Source: Natronospirillum sp. (GTDB lineage Bacteria; Pseudomonadota; Gammaproteobacteria; Pseudomonadales; Natronospirillaceae). From it: 34,211 nucleotides of DNA. A model generated the notes under the pieces. That model searched no databases and was not told the origin of the DNA. It saw only the letters and a list, made by a program, of their open reading frames with translations. Made by a program: the position numbers and the translations under genes. The stretch lies in NCBI RefSeq assembly GCF_022565775.1, contig NZ_JAIUMC010000025.1, positions 1 through 34,211 on the forward strand, in the 5' to 3' direction. How positions within the stretch are numbered: position 1 is the first letter of the stretch; each line of letters begins with the position of its first letter. Shown in pieces: positions 17,061 through 24,882 of this stretch.

Positions 17061-18332
17061 ATGGATCTCAAAAGCGGCAACCCCTACTGGGCCATCAAGA
17101 ACGGGCTGATGTGCACCTTCCCGCAACTCGAGGCTGATATCACGTGTGATGTGGTAGTGATGGGTGGTGGAATTACCGGCGCCTTGATCGCAGACGAGCT
17201 AGCCAACAACGACTACGACGTGGCGGTAGTTGAGCAACGGGATGTTGCCTGGGGCAGTTCGGCAGCCTGCACCGGGTTGTTACAGTACGACATGGATATC
17301 AACATGGTTGATCTTGCCAGGCGCTATGGTGAAGCTCATGCCGCTCTCGTCTGCGAGGCCTGCACCGAAGCCTTTACTGATCTGCATGATCTGATCACTG
17401 GCCTGGGTGACGTGGATTTCGATATGCAGGAAAGTCTCCACTGCGTCAGCAAGGAAGGTGACAAGACTGCGCTGCGTGAGGAGCAGGCACTGAGGTTCAA
17501 ACACGATCTGGATGCGCAGTGGCTCGACTCTGGGCAACTTCTGGAGCACTTCGGGATCAAGGCACCCGGTGCTATTTTGACTCGACTCGCGGCTCGTGTG
17601 GACCCCTATCGGCTGACATCAAGGCTGCTGATGCGACTGAAGGAGCGCGGTGGCCTGGTGTTTGATCGCACCGTGATTGACTCCATAGAAACCAGCGAAC
17701 AAGACGTAACAATCCGCACACCGGAAGGTACCAAGATTCGCGCCCGCCATCTGGTCATGGCGGCCGGGTACGACGCCCAGACGTGGCTGCGACAGTCTGT
17801 TGCAAAAAGCCGCAGCAGCTACGCGTTTATCTCCGATCCGATAGAGAGAGCAACGCTGGGCCTGCTGGCCTCGACCATGGTCTGGGAGTCTGCCCGCCCC
17901 TATTTGTACATGCGCACCACCGGTGATGGCAGATTGCTGGTCGCTGGGGACGATGACAATACAGAGTCGCCTGGCCGCCGTGACCGGATTCTTGAAGGCA
18001 AGGTCAAACACCTGTGTACCAAGGTAAAAGAACGCTTTCCGGACTTGCGGGTGCGCCCTGCCTACTCCTGGAGCGGCACCTTTGCTGAGACTGCAGATGG
18101 CCTGCCCTTTCTGGGTGCACATCCGCAGTATGGTCCCAGAGTGCAGTTCGCCATGGCTTATGGCGGGAACGGCATCCTTTTCAGCATGCTCGGAGCGGGG
18201 ATGCTGAGGGCCAATATCGAACATCGTCCGCTGCCGCTGGCGGCACTGTTCGGGTTTTCGCGCCTCGACAATAGCCTGGCTGAGAAAGCCAGCAAGACCG
18301 TATGGAAAACCAGAGAGCACGAGGCAGTGTGA
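17061..18332 (+). CDS. FAD-dependent oxidoreductase, DAO family
   Basis: A 423-residue flavoprotein of the glycine/D-amino-acid oxidase superfamily. After a short N-terminal extension (NPYWAIKNGL), the Rossmann motif VVVMGGGITGALIADEL starts near residue 31 and is followed by VVEQRDVAWGSSAACTG. The C-terminal part has the usual SGTFAETADGLPFLG and MAYGGNGILFSML blocks that close over FAD. Such enzymes oxidise amines or amino acids, often with release of hydrogen peroxide. The substrate is not evident. A strong GGAAGGAA ribosome site with an A-rich stretch before it precedes ATG 17061. Confidence 0.88.
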   Translation: MDLKSGNPYWAIKNGLMCTFPQLEADITCDVVVMGGGITGALIADELANNDYDVAVVEQRDVAWGSSAACTGLLQYDMDINMVDLARRYGEAHAALVCEACTEAFTDLHDLITGLGDVDFDMQESLHCVSKEGDKTALREEQALRFKHDLDAQWLDSGQLLEHFGIKAPGAILTRLAARVDPYRLTSRLLMRLKERGGLVFDRTVIDSIETSEQDVTIRTPEGTKIRARHLVMAAGYDAQTWLRQSVAKSRSSYAFISDPIERATLGLLASTMVWESARPYLYMRTTGDGRLLVAGDDDNTESPGRRDRILEGKVKHLCTKVKERFPDLRVRPAYSWSGTFAETADGLPFLGAHPQYGPRVQFAMAYGGNGILFSMLGAGMLRANIEHRPLPLAALFGFSRLDNSLAEKASKTVWKTREHEAV

Positions 18333-18411
18333 TTGCACAGCTTTCTGCCTGTGCGCTCTGCGTGAGTCGACTATACTTACCGCCTGTATGCACTCGGGGC
18401 CCTGACCTGAC

Positions 18412-19233
18412 ATGTCGGCTGATAGGACGCTGATTGAACGGAACAACATTCGCCGCTGCGGCAGCGGTGAAAAAACGCTACTGCTGGCGCATGGTTTTGG
18501 CTGCGACCAGAACATGTGGCGGTTTCTTGTGCCCCTGCTGGAGCCGGACTTTCAACTGGTGCTCTTCGACTATGTCGGGTGGGGCGGCTCCAGTCTGGAG
18601 GCTTATGACGACAAGCGGTATTCAACGCTGGCCGGATATGCTGAGGACATCAACCAGATATGCGCCGGGCTGAATCTGAATGATGTCACCATTGTCGGTC
18701 ATTCAGTCAGCGCCATGATTGGTCTGCTGGCCAGTATTGAACGACCGGAAAGGTTTTCTTCCCTGGTCATGGTGTGCCCGTCGCCCTGCTTTCTCAATGA
18801 CCCGCCGGAGTATCACGGCGGCTTTGAGCATCAGGATATTGCGGAGCTTTTCGATCTGCTGGACAAGAATTTCATCGGCTGGGCCGAATATCTGGCCCCG
18901 TTGGTCATCGGACAGTCGGGCAATGAGGATTTTATTCGGGAGCTGACCGAGAGTTTCTGCTCCACCGACCCGGTGATAGCCCGAAACTTCGCGCAGGCTA
19001 CCTTCTACTCGGACCTGCGGGGAGAGCTTGCTCTGAGCCGCCATCCTTCGCTGTTGCTGCAGAGCCAGTCGGACACACTGGCCAGTGTTGAAGTAGGGGA
19101 ATACATGCACCAACACATGCCCGCGAGCGTGCTGCGTGTCCTGGCAAGTAAGGGGCATTGTCTTCACATGACCGACCCGGAGGCCGTAGCCGCGGAAATC
19201 CGCGAGTTCATGGGCCTGCCCAGATCAGGATGA
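18412..19233 (+). CDS. RsbQ-like alpha/beta hydrolase
   Basis: A 273-residue alpha/beta hydrolase closely resembling Bacillus RsbQ, and thus the plant KAI2/D14 receptor family. HGFGCDQNMWRF and PSPCFLNDPPEYHGGFE are shared blocks. The triad is intact: Ser98 in GHSVS, Asp221 in SQSDTLA and His249 in KGHCLHM. In Bacillus, RsbQ is needed for the PAS-domain phosphatase RsbP to respond to energy stress. Here the next gene, 24 bases downstream, encodes a PAS-GGDEF protein, so the hydrolase probably supplies or senses a small ligand for that PAS domain. ATG 18412 has no clear ribosome site. Confidence 0.92.
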   Translation: MSADRTLIERNNIRRCGSGEKTLLLAHGFGCDQNMWRFLVPLLEPDFQLVLFDYVGWGGSSLEAYDDKRYSTLAGYAEDINQICAGLNLNDVTIVGHSVSAMIGLLASIERPERFSSLVMVCPSPCFLNDPPEYHGGFEHQDIAELFDLLDKNFIGWAEYLAPLVIGQSGNEDFIRELTESFCSTDPVIARNFAQATFYSDLRGELALSRHPSLLLQSQSDTLASVEVGEYMHQHMPASVLRVLASKGHCLHMTDPEAVAAEIREFMGLPRSG

Positions 19234-19257
19234 CTGATTTTGACCAGAGAGGCTCGC

Positions 19258-20169
19258 ATGAATAAGGAGCAACCCAGCAGTGTCGGCTATGCAGTGGACC
19301 TGTTTCCCTGCGGATGCGTTGTCACCAATACCGAACGAACCATACTCTCGTTCAACGAGTACCTGTGCAAAAAATTCGAGCTGAGCAGGTCTGATCTGCC
19401 GGGTTCGAACATCAGCACCCTACTCACCAAAGGCTCAAGAATATTTTTCGAAAGTTATGTGGTACCCCTGTTAACCCGGGATGGCCGCATAGAAGAGTTG
19501 CAGATGTCGCTGCACAACGCCAACGGCGTCGCAGTGCCCGTTATCGTCAACGCCCGGCACTGCTCGGTTGGCAACGTCATATATTGGAGTCTGTTTCCGG
19601 CGACGCTCCGGGACCAGTTGTTTCAGGAACTCGTCAATGCACGCCGATCCTACCAGGCTCGCGCCGACGAAATGAGTACTATAGCCAGCACAGATGCGCT
19701 GACCGGGCTACTTTCACGTGGCGAGCTGGAACCGAGAATCGAAGGTGCTTTGTTCGACGCCCGAGCGTCCGGGGCACCCTTGTCATTGCTGTTTATTGAT
19801 ATCGACTACTTCAAAGAGGTGAACGATCAATTTGGCCATGTCGTCGGTGACCGGATATTGGAGAAGCTCGGGTCCATCCTACGTCTTGAAAGCCGCAACG
19901 GCGATCTCGCCTTTCGTTATGGCGGCGAGGAGTTTGTCATTATGCTCACCGATACACCTGTTGAAGAGGCCGAAAACGTGGCGTCACGCCTTCATGATCG
20001 AGTGCGATCTCTCGCGTCAGACGAGCCATCCATAACCATCAGTATTGGTATCGCATCCGGCAACAGTGGCCTGTCGCCGGGATGCGATGAATTGCTCTCA
20101 CTCGCAGATCAGGCCCTGTATCAGGCCAAGCGGGAAGGCCGTAATCGAACGACTGTTTTTGGCCAATAA
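19258..20169 (+). CDS. PAS-GGDEF diguanylate cyclase
   Basis: A 303-residue protein with an N-terminal PAS domain (about 10-125) and a C-terminal GGDEF domain (about 140-303). The PAS part (FPCGCVVTNTERTILSFNEY, then TKGSRIFFESYVVPLL) resembles the RsbP-type PAS. The cyclase has DALTGLLSR, FIDIDYFKEVND and an active-site GGEEF. Five residues before that is RNGD, matching the RxxD inhibitory site for product feedback, so it should make cyclic-di-GMP and be inhibited by it. No membrane segments are seen. ATG 19258 with GAGAGG upstream is preferred to the TTG at 19240. It pairs with the RsbQ-like gene. Confidence 0.9.
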   Translation: MNKEQPSSVGYAVDLFPCGCVVTNTERTILSFNEYLCKKFELSRSDLPGSNISTLLTKGSRIFFESYVVPLLTRDGRIEELQMSLHNANGVAVPVIVNARHCSVGNVIYWSLFPATLRDQLFQELVNARRSYQARADEMSTIASTDALTGLLSRGELEPRIEGALFDARASGAPLSLLFIDIDYFKEVNDQFGHVVGDRILEKLGSILRLESRNGDLAFRYGGEEFVIMLTDTPVEEAENVASRLHDRVRSLASDEPSITISIGIASGNSGLSPGCDELLSLADQALYQAKREGRNRTTVFGQ

Positions 20170-20221
20170 TGTCTACTGGATTATCGAAGCGAGTAACAGG
20201 TGCGTTGAAACACTGTTGCTA

Positions 20222-20773
20222 TCAGTAGTTGTAGCCAATACCCAGCGTATAGGCAAAAGCGCCGTCACTGAAGGATGACGTGGCCTCATCTATGCCAGAA
20301 AAGAACCACTGGTACTCGACACGACTCAGCAGGTAGGTACTGGGGAGTGCATAGTACTTCATGCCGCCTTCAAGGCCAGAAAACGCGCTGTTGTTGTTTC
20401 CATCGCCGTAGATAAGACCCAGACTACCGCCAACGAAGGGACGTGCTCTGTCACTGCCGAACTGGTAGTCGATGTAGGCACGTGTCGAGCCGTTCCAATA
20501 GTCGTTGCGCAGGTTCTCTCCCTTGATACTGGCGTAGTTGATGCTCTGGCGGATACCCCATACCAGATGTGGCTGCAGATACCAGCCGTGTTCCGCTACA
20601 ACGCCAAAAGTACCATTGTCGAAGTTTGCATCGTTGCTGCCTGTACCGGAAATGGAAAACTCACGATCACCTGCGGAAGGTCCGGTTCTGGGAGAAAAGT
20701 GGTCACTGGCCGCCGCGGTTGCAGCGGGGGCGGCAACGGTCAGGCACAAGAGAAGCTTGGTTACGTTTTTCAT
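20222..20773 (-). CDS. Small outer-membrane beta-barrel protein
   Basis: A 183-residue protein with a signal peptide (MKNVTKLLLCLTVAAPAATA, with a likely cut at an Ala-x-Ala site) and alternating hydrophobic/polar strands rich in Tyr, Gly and Asn. Examples are WGIRQSINYASI, TRAYIDYQFG, PFVGGSLGLIYGDG and LLSRVEYQWFF. The final residues YTLGIGYNY match the aromatic C-terminal strand recognised by the barrel assembly machinery. The size suggests eight strands. The family and function are not recognised. The reading frame extends upstream, but ATG 20773 has the ribosome site AAAGG and starts the signal peptide. That site lies in an inverted repeat (see 20778-20836). It follows the peptide-secretion genes on the same strand after 163 bases. 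Confidence 0.78.
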   Translation of the reverse strand: MKNVTKLLLCLTVAAPAATAAASDHFSPRTGPSAGDREFSISGTGSNDANFDNGTFGVVAEHGWYLQPHLVWGIRQSINYASIKGENLRNDYWNGSTRAYIDYQFGSDRARPFVGGSLGLIYGDGNNNSAFSGLEGGMKYYALPSTYLLSRVEYQWFFSGIDEATSSFSDGAFAYTLGIGYNY

Positions 20774-20777
20774 ATCA

Positions 20778-20836
20778 ACGCCTTTTGCTGTGTATGATGG
20801 ACGGACCTGTAGATTGCCGGCGTCTGCAAAAGGCGT
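20778..20836 (-). promoter_or_regulatory. Inverted repeat covering the ribosome binding site of the barrel gene
   Basis: In the mRNA of the outer-membrane protein the arms ACGCCTTTTGC (plus-strand 20826-20836) and GCAAAAGGCGT (20778-20788) are perfect 11-bp complements around a 37-base loop. The second arm holds the AAAGG ribosome site, 4 bases before the ATG triplet begins. When paired, the site would be hidden, as in translational switches. Confidence 0.55.
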
Positions 20837-20936
20837 CTGTGCGGTAGCATACGTGACTGGCGCAAGACCTTGGACCGTTTTTGGCTCCACCAGGTGGCCT
20901 TGAGAAAATCGAGCCTCATATGAAATTATCCAGCAA

Positions 20937-21116
20937 TCACTGTTCTGTCGGAGCGCACTCAAAACCAGTGGTGTTCACCCGTTTTACGCCGCCCTCACCA
21001 CAGTCAAGAAGGGCCTGTTGTGAATGCCTGGCCACCTGATAGACAGGGAACAGCTCTGTAACTGCAAGCGCCAATATCAGGACGCCGCCGACTGACGCTG
21101 CAATCTTGATGGTCAT
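20937..21116 (-). CDS. Small membrane or exported protein, 59 residues
   Basis: A 59-residue reading frame starting MTIKIAASVGGVLILALAV, a single N-terminal hydrophobic segment that could be a membrane anchor or an uncleaved signal. It is followed by a polar tail with two cysteines (LLDCGEGG and FECAPTEQ). Its ATG overlaps the stop of the upstream 70-residue ORF as ATGA, a sign of translational coupling. I do not recognise it. Being last in the chain behind the peptidase-transporter suggests a role in the secretion or immunity system. Confidence 0.6.
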   Translation of the reverse strand: MTIKIAASVGGVLILALAVTELFPVYQVARHSQQALLDCGEGGVKRVNTTGFECAPTEQ

Positions 21117-21325
21117 AAACTATCCCTTGTTTGATGCCGCGCCACATAGTCGTCGTAATGCCTGTTGATCAGATAAATCGCGTATACAACGCTTGGGCAC
21201 CACAAATAAATCGACAGATGCATCAATCGTTTTTCTACTCTCTCTCCAAGCTCAAGCGGCTCAGCAATCGACCATGGAAAAAATAGCGCGCTCAGATACA
21301 GTTCATATTTCTGAAGAATGATCAT
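21113..21325 (-). CDS. Small membrane protein, 70 residues
   Basis: A 70-residue ORF with two moderately hydrophobic stretches (YLSALFFPW and LSIYLWCPSVVYAIYLI) separated by a charged loop, ending in a hydrophilic tail NRHYDDYVARHQ. Its ATG overlaps the stop of the C39 ABC transporter as ATGA, and its own stop overlaps the next small ORF in the same way. That double overlap is good evidence that it is translated. I do not recognise the family. A role as an immunity or accessory subunit for the transporter is possible. Confidence 0.65.
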   Translation of the reverse strand: MIILQKYELYLSALFFPWSIAEPLELGERVEKRLMHLSIYLWCPSVVYAIYLINRHYDDYVARHQTRDSL

Positions 21326-23460
21326 CCTTGGTCTTGGCTCCCCAACTCTACCACCCGATCCGCCGAGTCTATCGTCTCCTGACGATGTGCCACAATGATG
21401 CGGGTCATGTTCAGGTGGCGGATATTCTCGTTGACCTGTTGTTCGTTGGCGGCATCCAGATGGCTGGTGGCTTCGTCCATGAACAGAATGCGGGGCTGTC
21501 GATACAGCGCCCGGGCCAGCACAACGCGCTGTTTCTGCCCGCCACTCAGGCTGGTGCCCATGTCTCCCACGAGCGTGTTGTACTGCATGGGCATCTTCAA
21601 AATGTCTTCATGAATGGCTGCCAGTTGCGCCGCCTCCTGTACCCGATTCAAATCCGGCTGAGGGTCAAAGCAGGCAATGTTGTCCGCGATGGATCCACTT
21701 AGCAGTTGCTCATCCTGCATCACTGCAGCGATCGACGCCCTGTAGTCCGGCACCTGATGTATCGGCTGGCCATCCACCGTGATCTCACCGGCTGACGGGC
21801 TCATCAACCCCATCAGACATTTTAGCAGCGTGGTTTTACCGCAGCCACTCGGGCCGACAATGGCCACCGCCTCCCCCGGCTCGATGTCGAGATCGATCCC
21901 CGCCAGTACCGGCGGGTCGGCATCACTGTACTGATAGCTCAGTCCGCGGACCGACAAGGCCCCGGCAATGCCTGTACGCTGCTCGCCCGGCAGCGCGGGC
22001 AGTGCCGCATCGACATTTTCTGCCTGTGTGAAGGTAATATCGGCCAGGCGGTCCAGATGCAGGCCGATCATGCGCATTTCGATCAACTGGTCAATCAGAC
22101 CGTCCATGCTGTCCACAAAACGCTGCTTGTAGCTTATGAAGGCGAACAACATGCCTACGGAAAACACATCGCCCATGACCGCCCGCGCCGCCAGATACAC
22201 TACGATGATGTTTTCCAGCCCGAAAAGCAGGCCATTGATTACCCCGTAGCCGATGCGCAGTTTTTCAACCCGGATATCCGCGTTCATGGCTTCGGCATAG
22301 CGGTTCTGCCACAGGTTCTGCCGATCGTTCTCACGCTGAAACAGCTTGATCGTTTGCATGGCGCGCACGGTTTCCATGAAGTTGGAATCCTGCCGGGCAT
22401 GGCTGACGATGCTTTCTTCGCTGCGCCGACGCAAAGGCCTGTAGAGCAACCAGCGCGACAGCCCATAGAGCACCACAAACCCGACCACCACCAGCGCAAG
22501 CTGCACGCTGTAAATCAGCATCACTACCAGCGTGATGAGTGCCATGACGCCATCCACCAGCGCCGAGACCAGACCGGTGGTCAGCAGTTCGCGGATGTTC
22601 TGCAGCGACCCGAACCGCGATACCACATCACCCATGTGGCGTTTCTGGAAGTAGTCCATGGGCAGCCGCACCAGATGACGGAACAGGTTGGCCGCCATCT
22701 GGATATTGAGCCGAGTCGACAGGTGCAGAATGCTGATCTCCCGCACGGCCTCGGTGGCAACCCGAATCAGCATCAACAGGCCGAAGCCGATCGCCAGCAC
22801 CAGTAGCAGGTTGGTGTCATGGCGCAGCAGCACATCATCTACCACTGTCTGCATGTAAAAGGGGGCGGCGATCGCGAAGAGCTGCAGCAACAGGGACAGC
22901 AACAGAATGATGGCCAGGCTGCGTTTGAGCCCGACAATGCGCTGCCAGAATTGACGCAGGCGCAAGCGGGGCCGGGCTTTCTCGGGCTTGAACTGCTCGG
23001 TGGGTGCCAGCTCCAGGGCAATGCCGGTGAAATGTTTGCTGGCCTCTTCCATCGACAAGGTGCGCTCACCGGCCCCAGGGTCATGAATGACCACCTTCTG
23101 CGCCGTGCACTTTTTCAGCACCACAAAATGGTTCATGTCCCAGTGCAGCACACAGGGTGTCTGCAACTGAGGCAGTTCATCGAGTTCCAGTTGCAGCGCT
23201 CGACCGGCGAGGTGCAAACCGGCCGCCATGTCGATCAACTGCTTCAGGTTCACCCCGTGCTGACTCACCGAAAACCGCTGACGCAGGCGACTGAGATCAA
23301 TCTCATACCCGTGGTAGCCGGCAATCATCGCCACACAGGCAATGCCGCATTCCGCCGCCTCGGACTGATGAATCATCGGCAGGCGGCGACTGCCACTGAA
23401 CTGCAGTAGCTGACCGGCAGGCAGTATGCCGTTGGCTGCTGAACTCGACTGCGTCGTCAT
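21322..23460 (-). CDS. Peptidase-containing ABC transporter (C39, bacteriocin exporter type)
   Basis: A 712-residue exporter that should cleave double-glycine leaders and pump the peptide across the inner membrane. The N-terminal C39 peptidase has its cysteine at residue 38 (SEAAECGIAC), histidine 111 (DMNHFVVL) and aspartate 127 (HDPGAG). Membrane segments occupy about residues 160-440. The ATPase has Walker A GPSGCGKTT, the signature LSGGQKQR and Walker B ILFMDEATS. All catalytic residues are present. ATG 23460 lies one base after the stop of the CPBP gene; the longer frame to 23499 overlaps that gene. The HlyD-type partner is encoded 2.3 kb upstream, with the peptide genes between them. 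Confidence 0.95.
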   Translation of the reverse strand: MTTQSSSAANGILPAGQLLQFSGSRRLPMIHQSEAAECGIACVAMIAGYHGYEIDLSRLRQRFSVSQHGVNLKQLIDMAAGLHLAGRALQLELDELPQLQTPCVLHWDMNHFVVLKKCTAQKVVIHDPGAGERTLSMEEASKHFTGIALELAPTEQFKPEKARPRLRLRQFWQRIVGLKRSLAIILLLSLLLQLFAIAAPFYMQTVVDDVLLRHDTNLLLVLAIGFGLLMLIRVATEAVREISILHLSTRLNIQMAANLFRHLVRLPMDYFQKRHMGDVVSRFGSLQNIRELLTTGLVSALVDGVMALITLVVMLIYSVQLALVVVGFVVLYGLSRWLLYRPLRRRSEESIVSHARQDSNFMETVRAMQTIKLFQRENDRQNLWQNRYAEAMNADIRVEKLRIGYGVINGLLFGLENIIVVYLAARAVMGDVFSVGMLFAFISYKQRFVDSMDGLIDQLIEMRMIGLHLDRLADITFTQAENVDAALPALPGEQRTGIAGALSVRGLSYQYSDADPPVLAGIDLDIEPGEAVAIVGPSGCGKTTLLKCLMGLMSPSAGEITVDGQPIHQVPDYRASIAAVMQDEQLLSGSIADNIACFDPQPDLNRVQEAAQLAAIHEDILKMPMQYNTLVGDMGTSLSGGQKQRVVLARALYRQPRILFMDEATSHLDAANEQQVNENIRHLNMTRIIVAHRQETIDSADRVVELGSQDQG

Positions 23461-23461
23461 G

Positions 23462-24226
23462 TCAGTAGAGTCCCAGATACACCAGGCTGACCATGGCAAT
23501 CGCGTTGTTCAGCACGTGAAGGATTGCAGGCGTCCAGATCGAACCGGTTTTCTCCCGCGCCAGACCCAGGATGATCGAGAACACAAAGAGATAAATCAGA
23601 ATAAGCCATGAATATTGTGCGGCATGGACCAACGAAAAAATCAACGAAGTCAGCAGCACCGTGCCCCACAGTCCCAGACGAGTCTTGCGCCAGGCCGTGA
23701 ACAGATAGCCCCGGAACACCAGTTCCTCGATCACCGGCGCGACCACTACAAAGGTCAGAAACAGCCCGAGATGCCGGCTACCTGCCAGAGACGTCATGAT
23801 CTCCCCGTGGTCTGCTGGCACCAGCACTTCCATCACGGACATCACGACAAAGTATCCACAATACACCAGCGCCCAGAACCCGAGCAGATGCAATGGCACC
23901 GCCCTGAACGCAAGCGTATCCCGCCAGTGCTGGCTGGAGAAATGCGCCGCGAACAACACACAGGGAATCAGTAAGACTGCTTGCAGGAGACTGACCACCA
24001 TCAATCCTGTCGGGCTGAGCAGGGCTTCCATCAGCAACTCGTCGTCCTCGACCAAGTCAGGTTGGGTCACTCCGAGATAAGCGCCATACAGCATCGCGGC
24101 GCCATAGAATAACGCGGCAAAGGCCACCAACCAGGCAATGGATTTTCCGACGGTGGGCAGTTGCTGGGCGTCTGGTGAAGAGGTTTCACCGTTGAAGTTT
24201 TCGGGTGTTGCCATGTGTTGTGACAT
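23462..24226 (-). CDS. CPBP-family intramembrane metalloprotease homologue
   Basis: A 254-residue membrane protein of the CPBP (Abi/CAAX protease) family. The three motifs are in order: EELVFRGYLF (EExxxR), FSLVHAAQY (FxxxH) and HVLNNA (HxxxN). About seven hydrophobic segments are visible. In Gram-positive bacteriocin clusters such proteins give self-immunity or help maturation, and here the gene sits one base before the C39 exporter. The ATG at 24226 follows AAAAGGACTTCTAT. The enzyme may be active, since all motif residues are kept. Whether it acts on the peptides or protects against them cannot be told. Confidence 0.88.
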   Translation of the reverse strand: MSQHMATPENFNGETSSPDAQQLPTVGKSIAWLVAFAALFYGAAMLYGAYLGVTQPDLVEDDELLMEALLSPTGLMVVSLLQAVLLIPCVLFAAHFSSQHWRDTLAFRAVPLHLLGFWALVYCGYFVVMSVMEVLVPADHGEIMTSLAGSRHLGLFLTFVVVAPVIEELVFRGYLFTAWRKTRLGLWGTVLLTSLIFSLVHAAQYSWLILIYLFVFSIILGLAREKTGSIWTPAILHVLNNAIAMVSLVYLGLY

Positions 24227-24256
24227 ATAGAAGTCCTTTTAAAACAGAGGAACAAT

Positions 24257-24459
24257 TCACTGACTATCTCTATTATTTTCAATACCAGCCGCAAACCTGA
24301 CTACAAAGACAATTAAATAGAAGAACGAAACGACAATAAGACCTAGAAAACAACCAGATAATCCAGAGATGTCAGCTCAGAACCTTCTACACTCTTTGAA
24401 TATAAGTTTTGGCCGCCAACTAGCGCAAAAAATAGAATTACTGAAAAAGCAGTTACCAT
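24257..24459 (-). pseudogene. Possible frameshifted small membrane protein
   Basis: A frame starting at ATG 24459 (AGGA about 10 bases upstream) gives MVTAFSVILFFALVGGQNLY and stops after 38 residues at 24343. In another frame the DNA continues as a hydrophobic segment (ADISGLSGCFLGL, then VVSFFYLIVFVVRFAAG) to a TGA at 24257, with no start of its own. Joined by one frameshift near 24375, they would form a two-segment membrane protein of about 67 residues. The stretch is about 30% GC. It may be a decayed immunity or accessory gene; alternatively it is non-coding. Confidence 0.35.
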
Positions 24460-24492
24460 AATTTGCAAATCCTAATGACTGAGTCCAGAGCA

Positions 24493-24807
24493 TTAAACTA
24501 GCCAGTCGATACCTCCTCGGGCACCATGAAAAAAGGATCCCACCAGAGAAAGACCTACAATTGAACAATAAATCATAAATTTCCTCTTCCTGTCCTTCGT
24601 GTCGCTGACGCCACGAAGTTTTTCAGAGAGAATAACTAAATTCAGAAAGGCAAATACAAGCCCCGTAAAAAGCCCTTGGAACAAATTGCCTCCGAACAAA
24701 TCATCGCCCCATAAAAGGACCCCGAGAATATAGTCAAAAACATAACCAAAAGAGACAAAACCAAACATAAAAACAGCAGGCCAATTCAGCTTTTCTATAC
24801 TAAACAT
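24493..24807 (-). CDS. Membrane protein, 104 residues; immunity candidate
   Basis: A 104-residue protein with about four hydrophobic segments: WPAVFMFGFVSFGYVFDY, LFQGLFTGLVFAFLNLVI and a C-terminal pair near MIYCSIVGLSLVGSFF. A short charged loop SEKLRGVSDTKDRKRK lies in the middle. I do not recognise the family. ATG 24807 has GGAG 8 bases upstream. It is the first gene after the two peptide precursors, behind a terminator-like hairpin, and is AT-rich like them. Position and size suit a dedicated immunity protein, but there is no direct evidence. Confidence 0.7.
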   Translation of the reverse strand: MFSIEKLNWPAVFMFGFVSFGYVFDYILGVLLWGDDLFGGNLFQGLFTGLVFAFLNLVILSEKLRGVSDTKDRKRKFMIYCSIVGLSLVGSFFHGARGGIDWLV

Positions 24808-24831
24808 TGGGAAAACTCCAATATCAAAATA

Positions 24832-24858
24832 GAGCAGCGCACTAAAAGCGCACTGCTC
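24832..24858 (-). terminator. Terminator-like hairpin after the peptide genes
   Basis: Arms 24848-24858 and 24832-24842 pair over 11 bp (two G-T wobbles) around a 5-base loop and are followed in the transcript by TATTTTGATATT. It lies 24 bases after the stop of the second peptide gene. A partial terminator here would leave the peptide mRNA in excess over the downstream genes, as is common in bacteriocin operons. Confidence 0.65.
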
Positions 24859-24882
24859 CTCAGTAACCGATAATTCAGTCTA

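Noticed and set aside
20774-20962. N-terminal extension of the barrel protein
   Set aside because: The signal peptide and ribosome site place the start at 20773; the upstream frame overlaps the inverted repeat and other sequence without coding character.
24377-24568. A third double-glycine-like peptide (MFNCRSFSGG...)
   Set aside because: It overlaps the 104-residue membrane gene in another frame, its leader lacks the hydrophobic and Glu pattern, and it has no ribosome site.
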